This document shows, in pieces, positions 49,879 to 59,769 of a DNA stretch of 64,000 bases. Source of the DNA: Pseudomonas laurentiana. GTDB lineage: Bacteria; Pseudomonadota; Gammaproteobacteria; Pseudomonadales; Pseudomonadaceae. The stretch is from contig NZ_BMQU01000023.1 in NCBI RefSeq assembly GCF_014648275.1, positions 1 through 64,000 on the forward strand, read 5' to 3'. The notes under the pieces are model-generated. The model searched no databases, was not told the origin of the DNA, and worked only from the letters and a program-made list of their open reading frames with translations. Numbering within the stretch: the stretch's first letter is position 1; each line of letters opens with the position of its first letter. Position numbers and translations under genes: made by a program.

Positions 49879-50235
49879 TTAAGCCAGAACGGCTTTAGCC
49901 TTCTCGACAATCGCAGCAAACGCCGCTTTTTCGTTCACTGCCAGATCAGCCAGAACCTTACGGTCGATCTCGATGGACGCTTTTTTCAGACCAGCGATCA
50001 AACGGCTGTAAGACAGACCGTTGTTACGAGCACCAGCGTTGATACGAGCGATCCACAGAGCGCGGAACTGACGTTTTTTCTGACGACGGTCGCGGTAGGC
50101 GTATTGGCCTGCCTTGATGACCGCTTGCTTGGCAACACGGAATACGCGCGAGCGAGCGCCGTAGTAGCCTTTAGCCAGTTTCAGAATTTTCTTGTGACGC
50201 TTACGAGCGATGACGCCACGCTTTACACGAGCCAT
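49879..50235 (-). CDS. rplT: 50S ribosomal protein L20
   Basis: 118 aa, full length. [20 protein letters not shown] start and basic helix [20 protein letters not shown]. Binds 23S rRNA early in assembly; in many bacteria it also controls its own operon. Confidence 0.98.
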   Translation of the reverse strand: MARVKRGVIARKRHKKILKLAKGYYGARSRVFRVAKQAVIKAGQYAYRDRRQKKRQFRALWIARINAGARNNGLSYSRLIAGLKKASIEIDRKVLADLAVNEKAAFAAIVEKAKAVLA

Positions 50236-50263
50236 GAGTAACTTCCTCTATCTTTGACCGAAA

Positions 50264-50458
50264 TTAACGTACGCGCAGCATGCGCTCGACTTTTGCAACG
50301 TCAGACGGGTGCAGCAGGCTGCTACCACGCAGTTGACGCTTACGCTTGGTCGACATTTTGGTCAGGATGTGGCTCTTAAAAGCGTGCTTGTGCTTGAAGC
50401 CGGAAGCGGTTTTCAGGAAACGCTTCGCGGCACCGCTTTTGGTTTTCATTTTTGGCAT
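50264..50458 (-). CDS. rpmI: 50S ribosomal protein L35
   Basis: 64 aa, full length: [20 protein letters not shown] start and [20 protein letters not shown]. Lies between infC and rplT as in most bacteria. Confidence 0.98.
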   Translation of the reverse strand: MPKMKTKSGAAKRFLKTASGFKHKHAFKSHILTKMSTKRKRQLRGSSLLHPSDVAKVERMLRVR

Positions 50459-50518
50459 GTTCGGATACTCCGCATTCAGTGGATAAACATAACCGCAAGG
50501 CCTGCCGTGCCCTGGTGG

Positions 50519-51067
50519 TTATTTCTTTTTCTTGGGGGCGATGACCATCAAAAGCTGGCGTCCTTCCATCTTAGGATGCTGTTCGACGGTTCCGTATTCC
50601 ACGAGATCAGCTTCGATCCGCTTCAACAGTTCCATACCCAGCTCCTGGTGGGCCATCTCACGACCACGGAATCTCAGAGAGATCTTGGTCTTGTCCCCAT
50701 CAGTAAGGAAACGTACCAGGTTGCGTAGTTTTACCTGGTAATCCCCTTCCTCCGTCCCTGGACGAAACTTGATTTCTTTAATCTGGATGATCTTCTGGTT
50801 TTTCTTGGCGGCAGCCTGCTGCTTTTTCTTCTCGAAAAGGCTCTTGCCGTAGTCCATGACTCGGCAGACAGGCGGGACTGCGTCGGCAGAAATTTCTACC
50901 AGATCCAGCTTCGCTTCTTCAGCGATACGAAGCGCTTCATCAATCGAGACGATGCCAATCTGCTCGCCGTCAGCGCCAATTAACCGAACCTCGCGTGCCG
51001 AGATATTCTCGTTGATCGGGGCCTTCGGTGCAGTTCGTTTATCTTGTCTCATATCACGCTTAATAAT
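50519..51067 (-). CDS. infC: Translation initiation factor IF-3 (ATT start)
   Basis: 182 aa from ATT at 51067, giving [20 protein letters not shown], with GGAG 5 nt upstream. The ATG at 51052 would cut five residues and has no ribosome site. Body: [40 protein letters not shown], and C-domain [20 protein letters not shown]. The rare start codon is a known self-regulation device of infC. Begins 3 nt after the thrS stop. Confidence 0.97.
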   Translation of the reverse strand: MIKRDMRQDKRTAPKAPINENISAREVRLIGADGEQIGIVSIDEALRIAEEAKLDLVEISADAVPPVCRVMDYGKSLFEKKKQQAAAKKNQKIIQIKEIKFRPGTEEGDYQVKLRNLVRFLTDGDKTKISLRFRGREMAHQELGMELLKRIEADLVEYGTVEQHPKMEGRQLLMVIAPKKKK

Positions 51068-51069
51068 GA

Positions 51070-52992
51070 TTACTCCGATTCTTGGCGACCACGCCGGGAC
51101 ACCGCTTGTGCGAGGAATTCAGCGAATTGCGCGACAGGCATCGAGCCCAGGTCAGCACCTTCACGTGTACGCACTGCGACGGTTTGTGTTTCGACTTCCC
51201 GGTCCCCAATAACCAAAAGGTAGGGAACCTTGAGCAACGTATGCTCGCGGATTTTAAAGCCGATCTTCTCATTTCTCAAGTCGGACTTGGCACGGAATCC
51301 GCTTTCATTGAGGGTTTTTTCAACATCCAGCGCAAATTCTGCCTGTTTGTCGGTGATATTCATGACCACCGCCTGCATTGGCGCCAGCCAGGCAGGGAAT
51401 GCACCTTCATAGTGCTCGATCAGAATACCGACGAAACGCTCGAACGAACCGAGAATGGCGCGGTGCAGCATGACAGGATGCTTGCGGCCGTTATCTTCGG
51501 ATACGTACTCGGCGCCCAGACGGATCGGCAGGTTGAAATCGAGCTGCAGGGTACCACACTGCCAGACACGACCGAGGCAATCTTTCAGCGAGAACTCGAT
51601 CTTCGGCCCGTAGAAGGCACCTTCACCCGGTTGCAGGTCGTAGGCCAGCCCAGCGCTATCCAGTGCAGAGGCCAGTGCGCCCTCGGCGCGATCCCACAGC
51701 TCGTCGGAACCGACACGCTTTTCAGGGCGCGTGGAGAGCTTGAGCTCGATGTCCTTGAAGCCGAAGTCGGCGTACACATCCAGGGTCAGCTTGATGAACG
51801 CGGCAGCTTCGGCCTGCATCTGTTCTTCGGTGCAGAAGATATGGGCGTCGTCCTGGGTGAAAGCGCGCACGCGCATGATGCCGTGCAGTGCACCGGACGG
51901 CTCGTTACGGTGGCAAGCACCGAACTCGGCCAGGCGCAGCGGCAGCTCACGGTAGCTCTTCAGGCCCTGGTTGAACACCTGCACGTGGCATGGGCAGTTC
52001 ATCGGCTTGATCGCGTAATCGCGGCTTTCCGACTCGGTGGTAAACATGTTTTCGGCGTAGTTGGCCCAGTGCCCGGATTTCTCCCACAGGGTGCGATCGA
52101 CCACTTGCGGGGTCTTGATCTCCAGGTAACCGTTGTCACGCTGCACCTTGCGCATGTATTGCTCAAGCACCTGGTACAGGGTCCAGCCATTCGGGTGCCA
52201 GAACACCATGCCCGGGGCTTCTTCCTGGGTATGGAACAGGCCCAGGCGCTTGCCAAGCTTGCGATGGTCGCGCTTTTCAGCTTCTTCGATGCGCTGGATG
52301 TAGGCTGCCAGCTGCTTCTTGTCCGCCCACGCCGTGCCATAGACACGTTGCAGCTGCTCGTTCTTGGCATCGCCGCGCCAGTAGGCGCCGGACAGCTTGG
52401 TCAGCTTGAATGACTTGAGGAAACGGGTGTTCGGCACGTGCGGGCCGCGGCACATGTCGACGTATTCTTCGTGATAGTACAGGCCCATGGCCTGTTCGTT
52501 CGGCATGTCCTCGACCAGGCGCAGCTTGTAGTCTTCACCACGCGCCTTGAACACCTCGATGACCTCGGCCCGCGGGGTAACCTTCTTGATGACATCGTAT
52601 TCCGTGTCGATCAGCTGCTGCATGCGCTGCTCGATCGCAGCCATGTCGTCAGGCGTGAAAGGACGCTCATAGGCGATGTCGTAATAGAAGCCTTCATCAA
52701 TGACCGGGCCGATCACCATCTTGGCGGTCGGGTACAGCTGCTTGACGGCGTGACCGACCAAGTGAGCGCACGAGTGACGGATGATCTCCAGCCCCTCTTC
52801 GTCCTTGGGGGTAATGATCTGCAGGCGAGCGTCGTTTTCGATCAGATCGCACGCATCGACCAGCTTACCGTCGACCTTGCCGGCAACGGTGGCTTTGGCC
52901 AGACCTGCGCCAATGGATGCTGCGACCTGGGCGACGGTAACCGCCTGGTCGAACGAGCGTTGACTGCCATCGGGAAGAGTAATAATGGGCAT
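51070..52992 (-). CDS. thrS: Threonyl-tRNA synthetase
   Basis: 640 aa from the ATG at 52992 with GAGG upstream. N-terminal TGS domain ([18 protein letters not shown]), editing domain with [20 protein letters not shown], class II core ([52 protein letters not shown]) and the anticodon-binding end. First gene of the translation cluster. Confidence 0.98.
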   Translation of the reverse strand: MPIITLPDGSQRSFDQAVTVAQVAASIGAGLAKATVAGKVDGKLVDACDLIENDARLQIITPKDEEGLEIIRHSCAHLVGHAVKQLYPTAKMVIGPVIDEGFYYDIAYERPFTPDDMAAIEQRMQQLIDTEYDVIKKVTPRAEVIEVFKARGEDYKLRLVEDMPNEQAMGLYYHEEYVDMCRGPHVPNTRFLKSFKLTKLSGAYWRGDAKNEQLQRVYGTAWADKKQLAAYIQRIEEAEKRDHRKLGKRLGLFHTQEEAPGMVFWHPNGWTLYQVLEQYMRKVQRDNGYLEIKTPQVVDRTLWEKSGHWANYAENMFTTESESRDYAIKPMNCPCHVQVFNQGLKSYRELPLRLAEFGACHRNEPSGALHGIMRVRAFTQDDAHIFCTEEQMQAEAAAFIKLTLDVYADFGFKDIELKLSTRPEKRVGSDELWDRAEGALASALDSAGLAYDLQPGEGAFYGPKIEFSLKDCLGRVWQCGTLQLDFNLPIRLGAEYVSEDNGRKHPVMLHRAILGSFERFVGILIEHYEGAFPAWLAPMQAVVMNITDKQAEFALDVEKTLNESGFRAKSDLRNEKIGFKIREHTLLKVPYLLVIGDREVETQTVAVRTREGADLGSMPVAQFAEFLAQAVSRRGRQESE

Positions 52993-53323
52993 GGCGCCTC
53001 CTCTCCTAGTGGTGACCCCTACCAAAGGTCACGTGGGTTGGGATGAGCCAGTACGCGATCCGCCCCTGTCTTTCAAAAAGAAAGCCTGTCTCACAGTGAC
53101 AGAAGCCAACGGCCTGCCAGGGAACGAACCAGAGTGACTGGAGGTAAAAATCTATAGGTCGCCGATCCTAACACAAAGCGTTTAGCGGATCGCAGGCAAG
53201 CTGCCGCAACAGGCAGAAATAATTCGGTTTCTACAGAAGAAATTAACCTGGGCGTATTTTTCCTCTCAGAGCCCAGAGAAGCGTCCTACTCTTGAATGAC
53301 CTGATCAAATAGGAGTGTCCGGC
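52993..53323. other. Intergenic region upstream of thrS
   Basis: About 330 bp with no gene. It must hold the thrS promoter (minus) and one for the small secreted gene (plus). A minus-strand TATAGA near 53151-53156 could be a -10 box, but no firm -35 was fixed. A CAGTGACAG-type segment and several short inverted repeats lie in the first 130 bp; operator-like folding before thrS is possible. Confidence 0.4.
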
Positions 53324-53632
53324 ATGCGAATTCAGTCTCTACTGGCCCTGGCCATCGCAGGCGCCTTGCTGTTACCCCTCAGCGCCCAGGCAGGCTCCTG
53401 GCCGGCCGGCAAGAAAGGCGATTACCTGGATCAATGCATCACCGCCGCCGCCGCCCAACCGGGCATGACCATGACCACAGCCAAAAAACACTGCGATTGC
53501 GGCGCAAGCGCCATCGAGAAAAATTTCACCACCCAGGAAATCGAACAACTGGACAGCAGAACCGGGGTGGATGCGGCCCTCGTGAAGCGGGCCCAGGACG
53601 CGGTCAGGGCCGCCTGCGCCCCGAAAAAATAG
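53324..53632 (+). CDS. Small secreted protein
   Basis: 102 aa from the ATG at 53324 (GGAG upstream). MRIQSLLALAIAGALLLPLS then AQAGSW is a signal peptide with an AQA site. Mature part has four Cys (DQCITAAAA, KHCDCGASAIEKNFTTQEIE, RAACAPKK), likely a disulfide-linked periplasmic helical protein. Function unknown. Confidence 0.8.
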   Translation: MRIQSLLALAIAGALLLPLSAQAGSWPAGKKGDYLDQCITAAAAQPGMTMTTAKKHCDCGASAIEKNFTTQEIEQLDSRTGVDAALVKRAQDAVRAACAPKK

Positions 53633-53791
53633 GCTCAAAACAGCATTTCCGACAATAAACTTGCCTCAGATCAGCATTATGCAAAGGTAAAAGCCGCCAC
53701 GGACGCATATTTAGACTATGATACCCCCGTGCACCTTGTTGGCCTCGGCAACACAGCACTATTGAAAATCATGTTTCCTGGAGATACACCC

Positions 53792-54004
53792 ATGTCCAAT
53801 CGCCAAACCGGCACCGTAAAGTGGTTCAACGATGAGAAAGGCTTCGGCTTCATCACTCCTCAAGGTGGCGGCGACGACCTGTTCGTTCATTTCAAGGCCA
53901 TCGAATCTGACGGCTTCAAGAGCCTGAAAGAAGGCCAGACCGTTTCCTTCGTTGCCGAGAAAGGCCAGAAGGGCATGCAGGCTGCACAAGTTCGCCCTGA
54001 GTAA
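53792..54004 (+). CDS. Cold-shock domain protein
   Basis: 70 aa, ATG at 53792 with GGAGA upstream. [20 protein letters not shown] contains RNP1 (KGFGFI) and [14 protein letters not shown]2 (LFVHF). RNA chaperone of the CspA/CapA family. A terminator follows. Confidence 0.95.
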   Translation: MSNRQTGTVKWFNDEKGFGFITPQGGGDDLFVHFKAIESDGFKSLKEGQTVSFVAEKGQKGMQAAQVRPE

Positions 54005-54017
54005 TCAGTACGAATAA

Positions 54018-54048
54018 AAAAAACCCGTCCTGGTGACGGGTTTTTTTG
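54018..54048 (+). terminator. Terminator after cold-shock gene
   Basis: AAAACCCGTC/GACGGGTTTT stem, 5-nt loop, seven Ts; flanked by As, so it can also act on the converging lipoprotein gene. Confidence 0.9.
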
Positions 54049-54067
54049 TACCTGAAATTTGAGCGTG

Positions 54068-54388
54068 TCAGCCGCAGTTGACTCGGGTAACGACACCCCG
54101 CTCATCGGTATTGAGATTCAATCGCTCCGAACGGTACTCCAGCGTCATGATGTCATGTGGCGAGAGCACACGCGCCACTTGCGAGCCACTGGCCTTGCGC
54201 GCTTGCTCCAATAGCTGGGCGGAAGCCTGCTTGCCGACAGCAAATTCAGCAGCACTGGCCTGGCAGCGACCATCGCCGCCCACTGGCGCAGCCACTTCAG
54301 GCGCCTTCGTTGAAGAGCCGGTGGCACTGCAACCCGCCAGAACGACAGCAGCCAACAGACTGGCCAAAGATGCACGAATGCGGAACAT
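54068..54388 (-). CDS. I78-type peptidase inhibitor lipoprotein
   Basis: 106 aa from the ATG at 54388 (AGGAGAATTC upstream). Signal with LAGC lipobox (LASLLAAVVLAGCSATG). The mature part has the I78 pattern: CQASAAEFAVGKQASAQLLE, SGSQVARVLSPHDIMTLEYR, RLNLNTDERGVVTRVNCG. Inhibitor of serine peptidases is inferred from the family. Confidence 0.85.
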   Translation of the reverse strand: MFRIRASLASLLAAVVLAGCSATGSSTKAPEVAAPVGGDGRCQASAAEFAVGKQASAQLLEQARKASGSQVARVLSPHDIMTLEYRSERLNLNTDERGVVTRVNCG

Positions 54389-54516
54389 GAATTCTCCTTT
54401 TAAAACCGGATCCTGCCCAAGCAGGCAGCTTTCATCACTTTTTGTTTCAAAGCGCACACAGTCTGCCTGAGCCACCCGCCATGGGAAACCTGCAATCGTG
54501 ACCGAATTTTGCACGT

Positions 54517-54828
54517 TTAATACAGATCGATGTAATCAGATGAAGGGGTCGGCCAATTGTCTCGCAGCACATTGAATACCTGCCGCACCCAGCGCTCATC
54601 AACAGCGGCCTGCGCCCCGACACAACCAGAACCGGCAGCCCAGGTTTCCAGACGAAAGGCCAGCCCTTCGAGTTCGCGCCCACCCACTACCGGTGACAAC
54701 CAGGCCTGCCCCGCCCTGCTCACCCGCAATTGATTGTGTATACGGCCATCACCGGACGCGAGCAGCTCGCGAACGGCCTCAAGGGTAAATTGCTCAGGGT
54801 TGTTCAGATCGATGCGCACGGAGGTCAC
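54517..54828 (-). CDS. Conserved hypothetical protein
   Basis: 103 aa. LNNPEQFTLEAVRELLASGD, RIHNQLRVSRAGQAWLSPVV, then WVRQVFNVLRDNWPTPSSDY. It looks like a small soluble alpha-beta protein of Pseudomonas; function unknown. Confidence 0.75.
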   Translation of the reverse strand: MTSVRIDLNNPEQFTLEAVRELLASGDGRIHNQLRVSRAGQAWLSPVVGGRELEGLAFRLETWAAGSGCVGAQAAVDERWVRQVFNVLRDNWPTPSSDYIDLY

Positions 54829-55007
54829 CAGGAAACCAAATCACCAATAGTTTGCCACGCCGCGATTCTTATTCCTAAGTCGCAGCGCCATGAAATCAGC
54901 CGCGTGATTTACTCACAGCATTGGCGGAGCGCAATCGAACCTCCCCTTCGAACGCCAGGGTGCGGCATTCGAACCCTCAGCACCTGCACACTCGTCCCGA
55001 GACATCC

Positions 55008-55232
55008 ATGGCAAGCCACTACATAGACGCCGACATAAAGGTCAGATGGCCCGACGGTCAAAGCGCCTACAGCCCAGGCACCCCCGAAGAACTAACCCTT
55101 ATTGCCATCGACCTGCTGGTCAAGGAGCTGGGCAGCGATGCCGCTCACGCCTTCATTGAGCAAGTCTTTGGACGCTATGCGCCCGAACATGGAGACACAC
55201 TCAACACCGGGCATCCGCAGCCGACGCGCTAG
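55008..55232 (+). CDS. Small hypothetical protein
   Basis: 74 aa from the ATG at 55008. HYIDADIKVRWPDGQSAYSP and LTLIAIDLLVKELGSDAAHA. No family recognised. The ribosome site is weak, so the start is uncertain. Confidence 0.55.
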   Translation: MASHYIDADIKVRWPDGQSAYSPGTPEELTLIAIDLLVKELGSDAAHAFIEQVFGRYAPEHGDTLNTGHPQPTR

Positions 55233-55250
55233 CGAACCAAGCGACTTCAG

Positions 55251-56162
55251 TCACAGCGACTCCAGTTCATAAAGATGCGGAATGGAAGCCTGAGCCCCCG
55301 CACGCGTTACCGACAACGCGGCAGCGCGCTGACCGAACGCGATGGCCTGGTGCTCATCACACCCAGCAACCAATGCAGCAGCGAAGCCGCCGACAAACGT
55401 ATCACCTGCTGCCGTGGTGTCGACAGGCTGCACCTTAGGCGCAGGAAAGTGCTTCACACCCCGGTTATCGGCAAACACAGCACCTTCGTCGCCCAGCGTA
55501 ATGATGACCTTGCCCGCACCCAGCGCCCGCAGCGTCAACGCCGCAACCTCGGCAGACTCACGAGAAACCACCGGCAACCCCGTCAGCGCCTCAGCTTCAC
55601 CCTCGTTGGGAATCAGGTAATCGACCAACGCCAACCAATCCGCAGGCAACGGCCCCGTCACCGGCGCTGGATTGAGGATGACCACCTTGCCCAGTGCACG
55701 ACCGCGAGCCAACGCATGGAACACTGTCGCGACAGGCACCTCCAACTGACAAATGATCAGATCAGCCGCCTGCAGCAACGCATCAAAACGCTGCACCGAC
55801 TCAGGTGACAACTGCCCATTACTGCCCGCCACAATGACGATCGCATTCTGACTGGCTGCAGCCACCACAATCAGCGCGACACCACTGGTGGTGTCGTCAT
55901 TGACACTGACAGCCTGACAATCGATACCTTCATCGACCAACGCCTGACGCAATCGCACACCGTAAACGTCATCCCCAACACAGCCAATCATCGCAACCTG
56001 AGCACCGAGCCGCGCAGCAGCTACCGCCTGGTTCGCCCCCTTCCCACCTGGGGCAGCAACAAAAGACTCACCCATCAGGGTTTCACCGGCACCGGGCAAG
56101 CGTTCGGCCCGCGCAACCAGATCCATATTAAGGCTACCGATCACCACGATGTTCGCCCGCAT
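55251..56162 (-). CDS. rbsK: Ribokinase
   Basis: 303 aa from the ATG at 56162 (MRANIVVIGSLNMD). PfkB family: FVAAPGGKGANQAVAAARLG near the start and DTTAAGDTFVGGFAAALVAG with the catalytic Asp near the end. Phosphorylates ribose to ribose 5-phosphate. Last gene of the rbs operon, overlapping close to rbsR. Confidence 0.95.
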   Translation of the reverse strand: MRANIVVIGSLNMDLVARAERLPGAGETLMGESFVAAPGGKGANQAVAAARLGAQVAMIGCVGDDVYGVRLRQALVDEGIDCQAVSVNDDTTSGVALIVVAAASQNAIVIVAGSNGQLSPESVQRFDALLQAADLIICQLEVPVATVFHALARGRALGKVVILNPAPVTGPLPADWLALVDYLIPNEGEAEALTGLPVVSRESAEVAALTLRALGAGKVIITLGDEGAVFADNRGVKHFPAPKVQPVDTTAAGDTFVGGFAAALVAGCDEHQAIAFGQRAAALSVTRAGAQASIPHLYELESL

Positions 56163-56175
56163 GGCTTCAACGCCC

Positions 56176-57198
56176 TCAGCACTCATCTGCAAACAGATCC
56201 GGGCGCGGCGCGGTCGACTCACGCACCACGATACTCGGTGTCACAATGCGCTGCTCGACAGCACCACCCGTCGACCCACTAATACGATGCAGCAAGCGTT
56301 CAACCGCGATCTCGCCCAACTCGCGGATCGACTGGCCGACCGTTGTCAGTGCAGGATAGACGTACTGGCTCAGTTGAATGTCATCGAAACCGATCACCGA
56401 CAGCTCGCTGGGCACACAGATACTGCGCTCGGCAGCGGCCCGCAAGACACCGATGCCGATCATGTCGTTGGCCGCGAAAATTGCGCTTGGCCGGTTGCCG
56501 CCCAGCAGCTTTGCTGCGGCGCCATAACCACCGAAACCGGTGAAGTCACTGTCGACCACCCGATTCTCACCCACACTGACCCCCGCCTCCGCCAGCGCAC
56601 GCGTGAAGCCCGCCAGGCGCATCCGCGCAACACTGGTATCGGCAGGTCCGTTGATGCAGGCAATGTCTCGATGCCCCAGCTCAAGCAGATGACGCGTGGC
56701 CATGTACGCCCCCTGTTCGTGGTCGATACGCACCAGGTCGGCCTCAACCCCCTCAAGGGCGCGATCGACAATCACCATTGGCGTGCACACCGTCGACAAA
56801 CTTTCCAGCAGGTCGCCATCCTCACCAACTGACGCGACGATCAAGCCGTCGATTCTTTTTTCCAGCAACACCCGCAGGTAGTTGCGCTGCTTCTTCGGGT
56901 TGTCATCAGAGTTGCACAGGATGACGCAATAGCCATTGCGCTCACAGGCATCCTCAATCCCCCGGGCCAGCTCGGCGAAATAGGGGTTGACGCTGTTGGG
57001 CACCAGCAGGCCAATCGTTGCAGTACTGCGTGCCTTGAGCGAGCGCGCTACCGCGCTAGGCACATAGTTGAGCTCGGTAATTGCGGCCTCGACCCTCAGC
57101 CGTACCTGCTCGCTGACTGGCCGGGTCTTGTTCAATACGTGGGACACCGTTGTATAGGAAATCCCTGCCAAGGCTGCCACATCTTTAATCGTTGCCAT
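56176..57198 (-). CDS. rbsR: LacI-family ribose repressor
   Basis: 340 aa. N-terminal LacI HTH (ATIKDVAALAGISYTTVSHV, hinge VPSAVARSLKARSTATIGLL) and a periplasmic-binding-like sensor domain (GLIVASVGEDGDLLES; FAANDMIGIGVLRAAAERSI). Likely represses rbsBAC through the palindrome upstream of rbsB. Confidence 0.94.
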   Translation of the reverse strand: MATIKDVAALAGISYTTVSHVLNKTRPVSEQVRLRVEAAITELNYVPSAVARSLKARSTATIGLLVPNSVNPYFAELARGIEDACERNGYCVILCNSDDNPKKQRNYLRVLLEKRIDGLIVASVGEDGDLLESLSTVCTPMVIVDRALEGVEADLVRIDHEQGAYMATRHLLELGHRDIACINGPADTSVARMRLAGFTRALAEAGVSVGENRVVDSDFTGFGGYGAAAKLLGGNRPSAIFAANDMIGIGVLRAAAERSICVPSELSVIGFDDIQLSQYVYPALTTVGQSIRELGEIAVERLLHRISGSTGGAVEQRIVTPSIVVRESTAPRPDLFADEC

Positions 57199-57201
57199 TT
57201 T

Positions 57202-58197
57202 CTAATTCCGCCTGCGTGTACGCTGGCTGCGATAAGTGTCGAGAACCACAGCGATGACAATCACCGCTCCGGTGATGATGCGTTTACTTGGCTCCGATAC
57301 ACCCAGCTGCGCCAGCCCGGCAGCCAGCACGGAAATGATCAGCACGCCGAAAAAGGTACTGATGACGGAACCACGGCCCCCCATCAGGCTGGTGCCGCCA
57401 ATCACTACAGCGGCAATGACTTGCAACTCGAGCCCTGAGCCCGCATTGGGGTCCGCCGCTTCCAGTCGGGAAATCTGAAACAATGCCGCCACCCCGGCAA
57501 ACAGCCCCATCAACGAGAACACCAACACCTTGTAAGGGCGCGGATTGATGCCAGCCAGTCGCACGGCCTCTTCGTTGGTACCAATGGCGATCAGGTAACG
57601 ACCGAAAACGGTACGCACAAGTACCAGTTGAGCGACCACAATCACCAGCAAGGCGATGACAAAGGATGGCGCGACACCGAATGCCAATGGCTCGGACAAC
57701 CAGGTAAACGCATCACCGATGTAAGCCGTGCGCGAATCGGTCATCTGGTAAGCCAGGCCACGGGCAACCTCCAGCACACCCAGCGAAACAATGAAGGAGG
57801 GCATTCGCCAGGCGACAGTAATCATGCCTGTGGCCGTCCCAACCAACGCAGCACAGGCTACGCCGAGCAACGCCGCAGGCAGCACACCCCAACCCCATCC
57901 AAGGATCGCAACACTGATCATCGATCCGGCAAGGGCCAGCACCGAACCGACCGACAGATCAATGCCACCGATAATCAAGACAAAGGTCATCCCGACGGCC
58001 AGCACCATCAGATCAGGCATTTGGTTAGCGAGGATGCTGAAGGTCGCGTAGGAAAGAAAGTGGCTACTCAACAGTGAAAACAGCGCAATCAATACCATGA
58101 GCGCACTTGCAAGGCCCAGATAGGCACCCAAGCCCTGGACCCACCTGCCACACGTGCCGATAACCGTGGCAGAGGCGCGAATCGGCGTGGTACTCAT
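57202..58197 (-). CDS. rbsC: Ribose ABC transporter permease
   Basis: 331 aa, eight or more membrane helices. VLAVGMTFVLIIGGIDLSVG and VVIGGTSLMGGRGSVISTFF are diagnostic of the RbsC/AraH permease family. Overlaps rbsA by 4 nt. Confidence 0.95.
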   Translation of the reverse strand: MSTTPIRASATVIGTCGRWVQGLGAYLGLASALMVLIALFSLLSSHFLSYATFSILANQMPDLMVLAVGMTFVLIIGGIDLSVGSVLALAGSMISVAILGWGWGVLPAALLGVACAALVGTATGMITVAWRMPSFIVSLGVLEVARGLAYQMTDSRTAYIGDAFTWLSEPLAFGVAPSFVIALLVIVVAQLVLVRTVFGRYLIAIGTNEEAVRLAGINPRPYKVLVFSLMGLFAGVAALFQISRLEAADPNAGSGLELQVIAAVVIGGTSLMGGRGSVISTFFGVLIISVLAAGLAQLGVSEPSKRIITGAVIVIAVVLDTYRSQRTRRRN

Positions 58198-59744
58198 GAA
58201 AGGCTCCCTGGCACCGCATCAAGCAGCTGCGCGTCATACCCTTGATAGCCAGCGAAGGCAGCCGTCAGGAGCTGGTCCTGATGCCACGTGTCACGCTCAA
58301 AGGTGTCGATCAACCGCCCGGCCGAGAGCACGCCAATACGGTCACAGATCCGCATCAATTCACGCAGGTCACTGGAGACCACTACCAGCGCCCTGCCCTG
58401 GCGAGCGAGATCGGCGAGCAGACCATAAATATCGAATTTTGCCCCCACATCAATACCCCGGGTCGGCTCGTCAAACAGCAGCACCGAGCAATCGCGCTCC
58501 AGCCAACGACCGATCACCACTTTCTGCTGATTGCCACCGGACAACTCACTCACGACCTGATCGACGCCGGCACAGCGTATACGCAGCGTTTCAATCTGCC
58601 GCTGCGCCAGCGCTCGCAGCGCATCACGATCGACGACACCCGCACGGGACACTGTCGGCATGTTGCCCAGTGCAACGTTCGCCGCAATGGATTGCGACAG
58701 CAGTAACCCCTCACCCTTTCGATCTTCGCTGATCAGCACGATACCCTCACGCACAGCATCCGCCGGTGACCCAAGGCGCACCGGCTTCGGCGGATTTCCC
58801 AGGGCGACACGCCCCTGATCCGCGGGGTCGGCACCGGACATCAATCGCAGAAGCTCAGTGCGCCCAGCACCCATCAACCCGTAGATTCCGAAAAGCTCGC
58901 CACTGCGAACCTCGAAAGACACGTCACGCACCTTGCCTCGCCGCCCCAACCCCTCCACCTTGAGAATGGACTCACCGATGCAGCGCTCGCCAAGGTCGAC
59001 AGGCCTACCCCGATCACGCCCCACCATCAGGCTGACTAATTGTTCACTGCTGTAACGCTGCATGGATTCGACACCCACCAACTGGCCGTCACGCAACACA
59101 GCAATACGCTCGGCAATGCACTTGAGCTCTTCCAGTCGGTGGGAAATATAGACAATCGCCACCCCTCGACAGCGCAAACGTTCGATCTGAGCGAACAACA
59201 ACGTCACTTCGCGTGCCGTCAGCATGGCCGTTGGTTCATCCAGGATCAGTACGCCGCAGTCACCGATCAGGTTGCGAGCGATTTCAACCATTTGCTGGTG
59301 ACCGACTCCCAACTCACCCACCGGCATGTCCGGATCGATCATTTCAAGGCCGACCTGTGCCATAGCCGTCTCAGCCAGCCCTCTCAAACGCTTACGGTCA
59401 ACCCAGCCGAAACGGCTGGGCAGCCTGCCCAGAAAGAGGTTTTCAGCCACCGAGAGGGACGGCAGCAGGTTCAACTCCTGCATCACCATACGCACCCCCA
59501 GTCGCTCGGCCATCGCTCGACTGCCGGGCAGGTAGGGCTCGCCGTACAACTGCATCTGACCGACAGTGGGCGACTCCAGGCCAGCAATGATCTTGGACAG
59601 GGTGCTTTTACCCGCACCGTTCTCCCCCGCCAGAGCCAAGACCTCTCCGCGCCGCAAGACCAGGTCAATGTCACTCAGTACCGGCTGAGCGTAGGTCTTG
59701 CCAAGCGCGCTGACCGACAACGCGACATCCTTGGTGGCAGTCAT
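58194..59744 (-). CDS. rbsA: Ribose ABC transporter ATPase
   Basis: 516 aa from the ATG at 59744. Two ABC modules: Walker A GENGAGKS and a degenerate GLMGAGRTE, Walker B LILDEPTAML, signatures GVGHQQMVEIARNL and ELSGGNQQKVVIGRW. The second Walker A lacks the usual Lys, as in this sugar-importer family. Confidence 0.95.
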   Translation of the reverse strand: MTATKDVALSVSALGKTYAQPVLSDIDLVLRRGEVLALAGENGAGKSTLSKIIAGLESPTVGQMQLYGEPYLPGSRAMAERLGVRMVMQELNLLPSLSVAENLFLGRLPSRFGWVDRKRLRGLAETAMAQVGLEMIDPDMPVGELGVGHQQMVEIARNLIGDCGVLILDEPTAMLTAREVTLLFAQIERLRCRGVAIVYISHRLEELKCIAERIAVLRDGQLVGVESMQRYSSEQLVSLMVGRDRGRPVDLGERCIGESILKVEGLGRRGKVRDVSFEVRSGELFGIYGLMGAGRTELLRLMSGADPADQGRVALGNPPKPVRLGSPADAVREGIVLISEDRKGEGLLLSQSIAANVALGNMPTVSRAGVVDRDALRALAQRQIETLRIRCAGVDQVVSELSGGNQQKVVIGRWLERDCSVLLFDEPTRGIDVGAKFDIYGLLADLARQGRALVVVSSDLRELMRICDRIGVLSAGRLIDTFERDTWHQDQLLTAAFAGYQGYDAQLLDAVPGSLS

Positions 59745-59769
59745 ACACGGCACTCTTTGAACATGAGGG

